Program-made: the position numbers and the translations under genes
Shown here: piece by piece, positions 54,629 through 62,361 of the stretch
How positions within the stretch are numbered: the stretch's first letter is position 1
How the letters are laid out: every line of letters starts with the position of its first letter
The notes under the pieces: generated by a model
Told to the model about the DNA's origin: nothing
Seen by the model: the letters and a program-made list of their open reading frames with translations, nothing else
Databases searched by the model: none
Source: an uncultured Aquimarina sp.
GTDB lineage: Bacteria > Bacteroidota > Bacteroidia > Flavobacteriales > Flavobacteriaceae
DNA length: 64,000 nt
Reading direction: 5' to 3'
Assembly: GCA_947498455.1 (NCBI GenBank)
Contig: CANMKK010000032.1
Span: 1-64,000 of the forward strand

Positions 54629-55222
54629 ATGATAGTCAAAAAAGAGATATACATTCCTTTAGTAGAAAACATCAAAGAATTAGTTACCATATCTGAAAAG
54701 GATATACAATTAATTATTGATGCATTTAAGCCAAAAGAGTTAGCTAAAAAGGAGATTTTATTATTTAAAGGAGACACCTCTAATCATATGCGATTTATAA
54801 CCGAAGGATGCCTTCGGTCCTATTATATAAATGAAGAAGGGCAAGAATACATTGTTCAATTAGGAATAAAGAATTGGTGGGTTAATGATTTATTCAGTTA
54901 CTTAACTAAAACTCCTGCTCAACATTTTGTGCAAGCTCTTCAGCCAACAATAGTATTGCAAGTACATAGAGATACACTCGAAAATTTATTTAAAACTGTT
55001 CCTGTAATGGAACGATTTTTTAGAATAAAAATGCAAAATGCGTATGTAGCAAATCAAAATCGAACATTAAAATCAATGAGCGAAACTGCTGAATTACGGT
55101 ATTTGAATTTTATGAAAAAATATAGAGATATAGAGCAAGTAGTACCTCAATATATGGTTGCTTCATATTTGGGCATCACACCAGAACATTTGAGTACTAT
55201 AAGAAAGAGGCTTCATCAATAG
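54629..55222 (+). CDS. Crp/Fnr-family transcriptional regulator
   Basis: The 197-residue protein has a cyclic-nucleotide-binding-like barrel (about 25-125: LLFKGDTSNHMRFITEGCLRSYYIN, QLGIKNWWVNDLFSYL) and a C-terminal helix-turn-helix (about 150-197; ETAELRYLNFMKKY, QYMVASYLGITPEHLSTIRKRL). It lacks the residues needed for cAMP binding, as in most Bacteroidota members. The neighbouring VOC gene, 102 bases downstream on the same strand, is a possible target. Confidence 0.88.
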   Translation: MIVKKEIYIPLVENIKELVTISEKDIQLIIDAFKPKELAKKEILLFKGDTSNHMRFITEGCLRSYYINEEGQEYIVQLGIKNWWVNDLFSYLTKTPAQHFVQALQPTIVLQVHRDTLENLFKTVPVMERFFRIKMQNAYVANQNRTLKSMSETAELRYLNFMKKYRDIEQVVPQYMVASYLGITPEHLSTIRKRLHQ

Positions 55223-55324
55223 CCTTTCTTAAGATATCTTAATTTTTTTATTTCAAATAAGACCAATCTTTGTAGTGTAATTAAAAACAATTAGATAACA
55301 CCTATTAATTTTAAAGAAATAAGA

Positions 55325-55795
55325 ATGATACATAGTAAAAAACGATTAGGAGAATTAGTTCTTAGAACATCTAATGTAGATGTTCTTGCTGAGTTCTATA
55401 TCAATGTAATAGGCCTTGAATTATATGCAAGTTTTGGCGACAACAGATTTTTAAAAGTAGCCGATGATTTTGAAGGGCATCCTCAGCTGTTAGCAATATT
55501 TGATAATACTAAATCGTATAGTGGACCCAAAAATATAGAAAAAGGTATTTCTGAGAACGGAAAAGGAACCTTGCATCATTTTGCCTTTACTTTAGAGAGG
55601 GATGACTTTGAATTAGAAAAAATAAAGTTAAAAGAATTAGGTATAGAATTTAAAAGTGCTGTATACGAAGTATTTGGATGGAATTCAATTCACTTTCATG
55701 ACCCAGATGGAAATTCTGTTGAATTTGTATGCTATGACCCTAAAAGTTTACATATTGAAAAGAATAAGATGGTTAGACAGAAAACAATTAAATAA
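55325..55795 (+). CDS. VOC-family (glyoxalase/dioxygenase-like) protein
   Basis: The 156-residue protein has two paired beta-alpha-beta-beta-beta modules. The first has LGELVLRTSNVDVLAEFYINVIGLELY. The second has GTLHHFAFTLERDDFELEKIKLKELGIEF and WNSIHFHDPDGNSVEFVCYDP, with His and Glu residues placed as metal ligands. It could be a small dioxygenase, lyase or resistance protein. It probably depends on the Crp-like regulator upstream. Confidence 0.85.
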   Translation: MIHSKKRLGELVLRTSNVDVLAEFYINVIGLELYASFGDNRFLKVADDFEGHPQLLAIFDNTKSYSGPKNIEKGISENGKGTLHHFAFTLERDDFELEKIKLKELGIEFKSAVYEVFGWNSIHFHDPDGNSVEFVCYDPKSLHIEKNKMVRQKTIK

Positions 55796-55797
55796 TC

Positions 55798-55890
55798 TCA
55801 GAGCAAGCTCACCGAGGTATACTTCCCAAGCTTTTATTTTATTTTCAAGGCAAGCCAAGGGGAATGAAACTCTCAATCAGGGATTAATAC
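55798..55890 (+). repeat. GAGCAAGCTC-type dispersed repeat, copy 2
   Basis: Contains CAGAGCAAGCTCACCGAGG, then AAGGCAAGCCAAGGGGAAT and GAAACTC, in the same order as 41779-41870. It starts at the VOC stop and runs directly into the next repeat. Confidence 0.6.
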
Positions 55891-56040
55891 CAATTTAACC
55901 ATAATACTTCTGGTTAAAACTTTTGCATATAGTTCGTTTCTTTTACACTATATCTGTGTTATAAAATTCAACAATATCTATACTTCCACGTAGCTTAGTA
56001 CAAGTGACTATTCTTTAATTTTATGCCTTAATCTAGCTTT
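55885..56040 (-). repeat. Dispersed TIR repeat, copy 5 (reverse orientation, joined to the outer TIR)
   Basis: TAATACCAATTT and the next 20 bases (55885-55916) equal the reversed right end of the composite element at 40874-41201. From 55915 the sequence follows the reverse complement of the inner repeat (CATATAGTTCG, TATCTGTGTTATAAAATTC, TTAATTTTATGCCTTAATC) and stops in its left part. The inner terminus next to the outer one has been lost. Confidence 0.8.
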
Positions 56041-56045
56041 ACGCG

Positions 56046-56090
56046 AAGCGATGATATGAGTGAAGTAAGAATCTGTATGGAATGGGCTAT
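56046..56090 (+). repeat. Third-type dispersed repeat, partial copy
   Basis: GAAGCGATGATATGAGTGAAG followed by CTGTATGGAATGG matches the later half of 54476-54570. It ends just before the HAD gene start. This is a low-certainty match. Confidence 0.35.
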
Positions 56091-56100
56091 ATTTATACCT

Positions 56101-56730
56101 ATGAATTTAATTTTTGATTTAGATAATACCTTAATAAATAGAAATAAGGCATATCAAAAATGGTTAGCTTTATTTTTAAAATTTGAAAATGATACGTCTT
56201 TTGACTGGAAAATTATTTTGGAAAAAGATAATTGGGGTTATACACCAAGAGATTTTTTTTATAAATGGTTAATCCATAATTTTTCTTTAGATTTTACACC
56301 AGATTTATTAATAAATAAATGTGCAAATGAGTTACATTTTTATATAGATAGAGACCCTAAAATAATTCAGCTACTTAAAAACTTGTCAAAGAACCATGAG
56401 CTATTTATTGCTACCAATGGTGGAGAAAAAAATCAAATGAATAAGCTTAAAAAAAGTGGTTTATTAGAAATAATTGATGATAAAAATATATTTATTTCTG
56501 AAAAAATGAAATGTAAAAAACCAGACAAACAATTTTTCGACATGATTGAAAAATGTATTTCAAATACTCAAAAAAAAGTAATGATTGGAGATGATCCGAT
56601 AAATGATATTTTAGGAGCTAAACAAAATAATTGGGAAACTATTTGGTTGAAATTGAACAGGGAGTTAGAAGTAAATACAGATTTTGAAATTCAAAATATA
56701 AATGAATTAGAAAGTTTGTTGTATATATAA
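56101..56730 (+). CDS. HAD-superfamily phosphatase, first gene of the STM4011-15-like operon
   Basis: The 209-residue protein shows all four HAD motifs: FDLDNTLINR (nucleophile and acid Asp), FIATNGG, KCKKPDKQFF (Lys) and MIGDDPINDILGAKQ. An insertion between motifs I and II gives a helical C1 cap. It resembles YjjG-type small-molecule phosphatases. The ATG at 56101 is chosen because it starts the first strand; a longer frame begins in repeat sequence. It precedes the hydrolase gene by 67 bases and probably shares its transcript, though HAD is not a core member of the STM4011-4015 set as I know it. Confidence 0.8.
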   Translation: MNLIFDLDNTLINRNKAYQKWLALFLKFENDTSFDWKIILEKDNWGYTPRDFFYKWLIHNFSLDFTPDLLINKCANELHFYIDRDPKIIQLLKNLSKNHELFIATNGGEKNQMNKLKKSGLLEIIDDKNIFISEKMKCKKPDKQFFDMIEKCISNTQKKVMIGDDPINDILGAKQNNWETIWLKLNRELEVNTDFEIQNINELESLLYI

Positions 56731-56797
56731 ATTATATAGCTACAATTATATTTTTTAAAAAAAATATAAACTTGCAATATTTTTTTATATTTAAAAA

Positions 56798-57595
56798 ATG
56801 AATGTAAAAGCAGCTATACCAAATACTGATATAGTATTTATTACCCTTGATTCATTAAGATATGATGTCGCGCAACAATTATTTCTAGAAGATAAATTGC
56901 CCAATTTTGCTAAATGGTTACCAAAAAACGGATGGGAAGAAAGATATAGCCCAGCAAGTTTTACTTTTCCAGCTCATCAAGCATTTTTTGCTGGGTTTTT
57001 ACCAACCAAAATTAAACAAAAAATTACTCCAAGATTATTTTCTGCGGCTTTTCAAGGAAGTGAATCTACAGTAGAAAATACTTTTGTTTTTGATGAAGCT
57101 ACGATTGTAGAAGCATTAAAAAACCGAAATTATAATACAGTTTGTATTGGTGGTGTAGGCTTTTTCAATAAGCAATCAGCTATTAGTAATATTTTTCCTT
57201 CCATGTTCGAATTTAGTGAATGGAATAGATCATTTAGTGTTACAGAGCAACATTCAACAGAGAATCAGCTAAATGCAGCAGTAAAACATTTAGAAACAGA
57301 TAAAGCAGTTTTTTTATTTGTAAATATATCTGCTACACATCAGCCTACCAATATTTATTTGGACCCAAGCAAAGAAGATAATGTTTGTTCTCAAAAAGCT
57401 GCATTAGAATATGTAGATTCTCAGTTAGAAATTTTACAAGAAGCATTACAAAATAGAAAACGAGATACTATAATAATAGTTTGTAGCGACCATGGTACTG
57501 CATATGGAGAAGATGAACATTGGGGACATAGAAACGGTCATCAAAATGTAATGAGAGTACCATATTTAGAATTAATAAAAGGAAATGAATATTAA
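56798..57595 (+). CDS. STM4013/SEN3800-family hydrolase (alkaline-phosphatase fold)
   Basis: The 265-residue protein has the metal site of the phosphatase/sulfatase superfamily: VFITLDSLRYD (metal Asp), YSPASFTFPAHQAFFAG (nucleophile Ser or Thr region) and IIVCSDHGTAYGEDEHWGHRNGHQ (Asp-His and His ligands). It is shorter than sulfatases, as is typical for the STM4013-type hydrolases. The substrate may be a phosphorylated or sulfated product or intermediate of the operon; this is inference. Its end overlaps the radical SAM gene by 11 bases. Confidence 0.85.
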   Translation: MNVKAAIPNTDIVFITLDSLRYDVAQQLFLEDKLPNFAKWLPKNGWEERYSPASFTFPAHQAFFAGFLPTKIKQKITPRLFSAAFQGSESTVENTFVFDEATIVEALKNRNYNTVCIGGVGFFNKQSAISNIFPSMFEFSEWNRSFSVTEQHSTENQLNAAVKHLETDKAVFLFVNISATHQPTNIYLDPSKEDNVCSQKAALEYVDSQLEILQEALQNRKRDTIIIVCSDHGTAYGEDEHWGHRNGHQNVMRVPYLELIKGNEY

Positions 57596-58895
57596 AAAAA
57601 TATTTGAAACAGAAGACTTTTATCAAGGATATACGTATTCATATCCACATAAACTGGCTTATAGAACGGTTACAGAAAAAAGTTTATCTGACATATGGTC
57701 AACTCAAAAACAAGATAATTTGTTTTATTATGTGCATATTCCTTTTTGTGAAATGCGTTGTGGTTTTTGCAACTTGTTTACTGTTGCCAATCCAAAAGAG
57801 GGTGTGAAATTGTATTTAGAAAGTATTCATAAAGAAATGCAAACTTATAGAAATGAGTTACCCAATTTAAACTTTAAAAATTTTGCTATTGGTGGTGGTA
57901 CACCTACTTTTTTAAATGCAGAAGAATTAAATTTTCTATTAGATGGAATGAACAAGTTTGGTGTAAATACTGCAAAATATTATGGTTCTATTGAAGCTTC
58001 ACCAAAAACATTGAATCAAGAAAAAATAGAACTAATAGAAAATTTTGGCATAGCAAGACTAAGTTTAGGAATTCAATCTTGGAAAGAAGAAGAAGTAAAA
58101 GCTTTAGGAAGGCCACAAAATATTGAAGACACCGAAAAGGCAGTAAATTTATTGACCCAATCTAAAATTCCTGAATTTAATTTAGATTTAATTTATGGTG
58201 TAAAAGAACAAACAGTTGAAAGTTTTCTATATTCAGTAGAAAAAACAATCAATTTTGCACCAACTGAAATATTTTTATATCCACTTTATTTGCGTCAGTT
58301 AACAGGCTTAGGAAAAAAAGGTGTAAAAGATAATACAAACAGACAGCAACTTTATTTGGCAGCTCGAGATAAACTTTTGTCTTCAGGTTATGAGCAAACA
58401 AGCATGAGATGTTTTAGAAAAACAGGAACAGATTATGCCAAAAATAATGAAGAATATAACAATATTTTAGATGGAATGATTGGTGTTGGAGCTGGTGCAC
58501 GTTCTTATACTTCTAATTTTCATTATAGCACAGATTATGCTGTAGCAAAAAAAGAAATTAAAACCATTATAGATAAATATAGCCAAAAAGAGAACTATGA
58601 AAAAATAGTACATGGAATCAATTTAGATGAGGATGAACAGAAAAGAAGGTTCTTAATAAAATCCATTACAGATGGTGGAATTTTTGATTTAAGTGTTTAT
58701 GAAAAAACCTTTAAGTCTAATCCGTACAATGAGTTTGAAATTCTGAATTATTTAATGGAAAATGAATTGATGAAGGAAGTCAAGAACAATATTTTCCAGC
58801 TAACTTTAAAAGGAATGTGTTATGAAGATGTAATAGGTCCAGCTTTGTATTCTTCAAAAACGGTAAATTTAATTAACCAGTATTCATGGAAGTAA
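57585..58895 (+). CDS. STM4012-family radical SAM enzyme (HemN-like)
   Basis: The 436-residue protein carries the radical SAM cluster motif HIPFCEMRCGFCNLF (Cys-x3-Cys-x2-Cys) near residue 55, the Gly-rich strand AIGGGTPTFLN and a HemN-like core (SIEASPKTLNQEKIELI, RLSLGIQSW, NLDLIYGV). The C-terminal helical domain (about 300-436) resembles HemN/HemW-type enzymes. The reaction is not known for the STM4012 group. It overlaps its neighbours at both ends (11 and 10 bases), indicating tight translational coupling. Confidence 0.88.
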   Translation: MNIKKIFETEDFYQGYTYSYPHKLAYRTVTEKSLSDIWSTQKQDNLFYYVHIPFCEMRCGFCNLFTVANPKEGVKLYLESIHKEMQTYRNELPNLNFKNFAIGGGTPTFLNAEELNFLLDGMNKFGVNTAKYYGSIEASPKTLNQEKIELIENFGIARLSLGIQSWKEEEVKALGRPQNIEDTEKAVNLLTQSKIPEFNLDLIYGVKEQTVESFLYSVEKTINFAPTEIFLYPLYLRQLTGLGKKGVKDNTNRQQLYLAARDKLLSSGYEQTSMRCFRKTGTDYAKNNEEYNNILDGMIGVGAGARSYTSNFHYSTDYAVAKKEIKTIIDKYSQKENYEKIVHGINLDEDEQKRRFLIKSITDGGIFDLSVYEKTFKSNPYNEFEILNYLMENELMKEVKNNIFQLTLKGMCYEDVIGPALYSSKTVNLINQYSWK

Positions 58896-59740
58896 AATGG
58901 AATATTTTATATAGAGGTTTTTTAGATAGTTGTAATTATGATTGCCCTTACTGTCCGTTTGCCAAAAAGAAAAATACTAAAGAAGAATTACTGAAAGATA
59001 AAATTGCTTTAGAAAATTTTACAAATTGGGTTTCTGAAAGGGAAGAAAAACTTTCTATACTTATTACACCTTGGGGTGAAGGATTAATTAGAAAGTACTA
59101 CCAAGAAGCTATGATAGCTTTAAGTCATATAAAAAATGTAGATAAAATTGCTATTCAAACCAATTTGTCTTGTAATTTAAAATGGGTAGAAAAAGTAAAT
59201 AAAGAAAAATTTGCTTTATGGATTACTTACCATCCAAATGAAGTTTCCTTTGAAAAGTTTGTATCCAAATGTAAAAAACTTATTACTATGAATATAGATT
59301 TTAGTATCGGAGTAGTAGGGGTAAAAGATCACTTTAAAGCAATAGAAAATTTAAAAGATGCCATTCCAGAAAGATATATTTGGGTAAATGCTTACAAAAG
59401 AGAGAAAAATTATTACACAGCATCAGAAAAAAAATGGTTAACAAAGAAAGACAATCTGTTTCCTATTAATAATAAAATATATAACACACTAGGAAAAAAA
59501 TGTAAAGCAGGTTATTCCAGCTTTTCTATAAACGGTAATGGAGATGTCTTTAGATGCCACTTTATAAAAAATAAAATTGGAAACATCTATGAAGATGATT
59601 TAAATGACATAAAAAAAGAAGAAAACTGTACGAATACAGAATGTAGCTGCTATATCGGTTACATTAACTTTGATGAATTAAAATTAAAAGAGATATACGC
59701 TAAAAATTTGATGGTACGTATTCCAGAAATATTAAAATAA
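58886..59740 (+). CDS. STM4011-family radical SAM enzyme
   Basis: The 284-residue protein has the cluster motif FLDSCNYDCPYCPFAKK (Cys-x3-Cys-x2-Cys) near residue 16. A Cys-rich C-terminal part (KCKAGYSSFSINGNGDVFRC, then NCTNTECSC) recalls SPASM/twitch auxiliary-cluster domains of peptide-modifying enzymes. It overlaps the STM4012-like gene and precedes the WGR/LRR gene by 14 bases. The auxiliary-cluster pattern hints that the substrate may be a peptide or protein. Confidence 0.87.
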   Translation: MEVKWNILYRGFLDSCNYDCPYCPFAKKKNTKEELLKDKIALENFTNWVSEREEKLSILITPWGEGLIRKYYQEAMIALSHIKNVDKIAIQTNLSCNLKWVEKVNKEKFALWITYHPNEVSFEKFVSKCKKLITMNIDFSIGVVGVKDHFKAIENLKDAIPERYIWVNAYKREKNYYTASEKKWLTKKDNLFPINNKIYNTLGKKCKAGYSSFSINGNGDVFRCHFIKNKIGNIYEDDLNDIKKEENCTNTECSCYIGYINFDELKLKEIYAKNLMVRIPEILK

Positions 59741-59754
59741 TAGAAAACAAAAAA

Positions 59755-60864
59755 ATGAAAGAATATTTAGAGTACAAAGACTATAAGTCGCAAAAATTTT
59801 GGGAAATTCAAGTTATTGGAAATCAATTCACTGTGTTATATGGTAAAATAGGGACTGATGGCAGAGAACAAGTAAAGACTTTTGATAGCGAAGAAAAAGC
59901 TTTAAAAGAAGCTAAAAAATTAGTTACTCAGAAAATTGATAAGGGGTATCAAAGAAAGTTAGAACCTTCAGCTACAGAATATAAAATTGGTGCTAAAGTA
60001 GATGCTTCAAAATCTTATAAGTTTTTTCAGGATTATGATGTAACCGATGGAACAGTTTTAGAACAATTAGCAAGTTTTATAACACAAGAAAATTGTGATA
60101 AAGTTACTAAAATAGTTATCGGAATGTGGGGAGAGTACGATTCTGGTCCAGATGAAGCATTGGATTTTATTATTGCCAATAAAGAAAAATTTAAAGCAGT
60201 AAAACATTTTTATATAGGAGACATAGAATCTGAAGAAAATGAAATGTCCTGGATAATCCAAACAGGCTATGAAAAATTTTTAAAGGAATTTTCTAACATT
60301 GAAAAGCTTGAACTTAGAGGTGGAAATGAGTTAGTATTAGGTAAATTTAATTTACCTAATTTAAAGCAACTAAGAATTGAAACTGGTGGTATGAGTAATG
60401 AGTTGTTAGAAGAAATTATTGCTTCAATACAACATTCGAAAAACTTAACTCATTTAGAATTATGGTTAGGTACTGAAGAGTATGGAGGGACTGTAAAAGC
60501 TGAAACTGTAGAAAAACTAATTTCAGGAATGGATTTACCTAAATTGAAATTCTTAGGCTTAATGAATTCTGATATTCAAGATCTGATAGTAAAATTATTT
60601 GAAAATCATCCAATTATTGATAAAATAGAAACATTAGATTTTTCTATGGGAGTTTTAACGAATAAAGGGGGCAAATCTTTATTGGCAAATGATAAACTTT
60701 CAACATTAAAATCTTTAAGATGTGTATTTAACTTTATGTCTGATGACATGATAGAAAAATTGACTAATAAATTTAAAAATGGAGATTTTGATAGATCTTG
60801 GGCGGAGTATGAAGAAGAGGAAGATGAAGAAGATAGATATTATTATGTAGAAGTAGGAGAATAA
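59755..60864 (+). CDS. STM4015-family WGR/LRR protein with acidic Tyr-rich tail
   Basis: The first about 75 residues are a WGR domain (FWEIQVIGNQFTVLYGKIGTDGREQVKTF, with Tyr-Gly-Lys in place of Trp-Gly-Arg). Residues 75-340 form leucine-rich repeats (LELRGGNELVLGKFNLPNLKQLRI, HLELWLGTEEYGG, KLKFLGLMNSDI). The last about 20 residues are different: a run of Glu/Asp, then RYYYVEVGE. In the STM4011-4015 set this is the only non-enzyme, so it may be a scaffold or the protein substrate modified at its tail by the radical SAM enzymes. That proposal is inference. Confidence 0.85.
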   Translation: MKEYLEYKDYKSQKFWEIQVIGNQFTVLYGKIGTDGREQVKTFDSEEKALKEAKKLVTQKIDKGYQRKLEPSATEYKIGAKVDASKSYKFFQDYDVTDGTVLEQLASFITQENCDKVTKIVIGMWGEYDSGPDEALDFIIANKEKFKAVKHFYIGDIESEENEMSWIIQTGYEKFLKEFSNIEKLELRGGNELVLGKFNLPNLKQLRIETGGMSNELLEEIIASIQHSKNLTHLELWLGTEEYGGTVKAETVEKLISGMDLPKLKFLGLMNSDIQDLIVKLFENHPIIDKIETLDFSMGVLTNKGGKSLLANDKLSTLKSLRCVFNFMSDDMIEKLTNKFKNGDFDRSWAEYEEEEDEEDRYYYVEVGE

Positions 60865-60869
60865 ATTTT

Positions 60870-61949
60870 ATGGAGATTATTCACCTTATAATTGCTCCAA
60901 AACTTTCGCGTAGAGCTATGTTCTGGAAGAAAGTTTTGAAGCAAAATAATTTAAGATACCTCCATATTTCTTATTTAGATATTATTCAAGATAATTTCAC
61001 TTTAGATAGCGGAATAAATTATGTTGTAAGGTTAGAATCTGTAGGCGAAGATTTTGAAACATACAAAGCTATAGTGTCGTTTTCAAATGCTAAAGAAAAA
61101 ATCAATCTAATAGAAGAAGATGTTGGTTTGATTTCAAATTTTAAAAATTGGTATATCGGTTGGGAAAAACTTTTAATGAAAATTAAAAATATGGAAAATG
61201 ATTTTGATTTAATTTTTATAAATAACCCACAAGAAATTGCAGTAGCTTTTGATAAAAAATTAACTCAAAATTTACTAATAGCAAATAACATAAATTGTCC
61301 AGAAGTTTTAAATTCTTCTAATTATGATGAACTTTTGGTAGAAATGAAAGCAAAAAAAATACATCAAGTATTTATAAAACCAAGTGCAGGTTCTTCGGCT
61401 TCTGGAATTATAGCTTTGCGTAACAATGGTGCAAAAAAACAAATAGCTTATAGTACAATTAAAAAAAATAACAACAAATATTATAACAGTCTTAAAATTC
61501 AAGTTTATAATAAACCAAATGAAATTAAAGAACTGTTCAATGATATGAATACCAATCCGCTGCAAATAGAAAGATGGATTCCTAAATGGCAGTTCAATAA
61601 AATGAATATCGATTTTAGAGTGTTAGTTATTAATAAAAAAGTAGAATTTATTGTTCCAAGAGGAAGTCGTCAAGCTATTACAAATTTGCATTTAGGAAAT
61701 CAAAAACTTAAAATTGAAGATTTAAATCTTTCGGAAGAAATTATAAAAAAAATAGAGCAAGCAGCAATAAAAACAATGACTTGTTTTCCTGGTTTACATT
61801 ATGCCGGTATCGATATTCTATTAAGTAAAAAAGGAAAAGTGTATGTGTTAGAAGTCAATCCTTTTGGAGATATGCTTTTAAAAATTGTAAACAAAAAACA
61901 AAAAACTACCTATGAACAGGAGTTAGAAAGTTTACAGGTTTTTATATAG
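60870..61949 (+). CDS. STM4014-family ATP-grasp enzyme
   Basis: The 359-residue protein has an ATP-grasp core: HQVFIKPSAGSSASGIIAL (ATP-binding loop with Lys), PLQIERWIPKWQFNKMNIDFRVLVINKKVEFIVPRGSRQAITNLHLG, and HYAGIDILLSKKGKVYVLEVNPFGDML (metal-binding Glu/Asn). Such enzymes form amide or ester bonds from a carboxylate with ATP. It starts 5 bases after the WGR/LRR stop and ends the operon. It does not belong to the GwsG group, and there is no peptide precursor gene next to it. Confidence 0.85.
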   Translation: MEIIHLIIAPKLSRRAMFWKKVLKQNNLRYLHISYLDIIQDNFTLDSGINYVVRLESVGEDFETYKAIVSFSNAKEKINLIEEDVGLISNFKNWYIGWEKLLMKIKNMENDFDLIFINNPQEIAVAFDKKLTQNLLIANNINCPEVLNSSNYDELLVEMKAKKIHQVFIKPSAGSSASGIIALRNNGAKKQIAYSTIKKNNNKYYNSLKIQVYNKPNEIKELFNDMNTNPLQIERWIPKWQFNKMNIDFRVLVINKKVEFIVPRGSRQAITNLHLGNQKLKIEDLNLSEEIIKKIEQAAIKTMTCFPGLHYAGIDILLSKKGKVYVLEVNPFGDMLLKIVNKKQKTTYEQELESLQVFI

Positions 61950-62063
61950 CCTTGATTTTTTTGTTTAGCTCACGCGTCATAGTAGGAAATATTCAATTTA
62001 GAAGGAAAAGTTTTGTTATACAGGCGCAGAACAAACTGAATTTTGCCAACGTGCCATCTCGCC

Positions 62064-62104
62064 AATAATATCCAGAAAGTCCACCGGATTTTCTGGATAT
62101 TATT
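62064..62104. terminator. Long hairpin (19-bp stem, 3-base loop)
   Basis: AATAATATCCAGAAAGTCC at 62064-62082 pairs with GGATTTTCTGGATATTATT at 62086-62104 with one wobble. It lies 115 bases after the ATP-grasp stop. It may end the operon or belong to a dispersed element; only one copy is in this window. Confidence 0.6.
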
Positions 62105-62188
62105 TCGTGTACTATAATGTTCTACGTTATGTAACTTTGCTTTCGTAAAAAGCTTTGCTAAAGACAAATCTTCTTTGATTTTTTTCTT

Positions 62189-62280
62189 TCTAAAAGTTTC
62201 TTTAGCAACTGTAATGGAATACGCTTTGCCAGAAGTAAGCCTGTCGGCGAAGTGGGAACGTGTATGGAATAGCAATAGAA
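62189..62280 (+). repeat. TTCTAAAAGTTTCTT-type dispersed repeat, copy 2
   Basis: See 54476-54570: TTCTAAAAGTTTCTT, TGTAATGGAA and GAAGTGGGAACGTGTATGG occur in the same order. Confidence 0.5.
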
Positions 62281-62361
62281 ATCACACTCATCAACTTATA
62301 GCAACGCTTATGTATTTTATCTTTTCTTACCTATTTATATTTGGTTATTTTGTAATCGAAT

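Larger units (their letters stand above)
61950..62361. other. Intergenic stretch with hairpin and dispersed repeat
   Basis: Holds a 19-bp stem-loop at 62064-62104 and a dispersed-repeat copy at 62189-62280. A minus-strand 101-codon open frame across this stretch is rejected because it runs through the hairpin and repeat. Confidence 0.5.

Noticed and set aside
55656..55898. 80-codon plus-strand frame overlapping the VOC gene end
   Set aside because: It is out of frame with a well-supported gene and continues into repeat sequence.
60067..60261. 64-codon minus-strand frame inside the WGR/LRR gene
   Set aside because: It is a shadow of a strongly supported gene and has no start context.
60870..61949. 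ATP-grasp gene as partner (GwsG) of the GwsS remnant at 4973
   Set aside because: It sits in a different operon 55 kb away and fits the STM4014 group by context and sequence.
61970..62275. 101-codon open frame on the minus strand
   Set aside because: It spans a 19-bp hairpin and a dispersed-repeat copy. It is more likely a by-product of repeat sequence than a gene.
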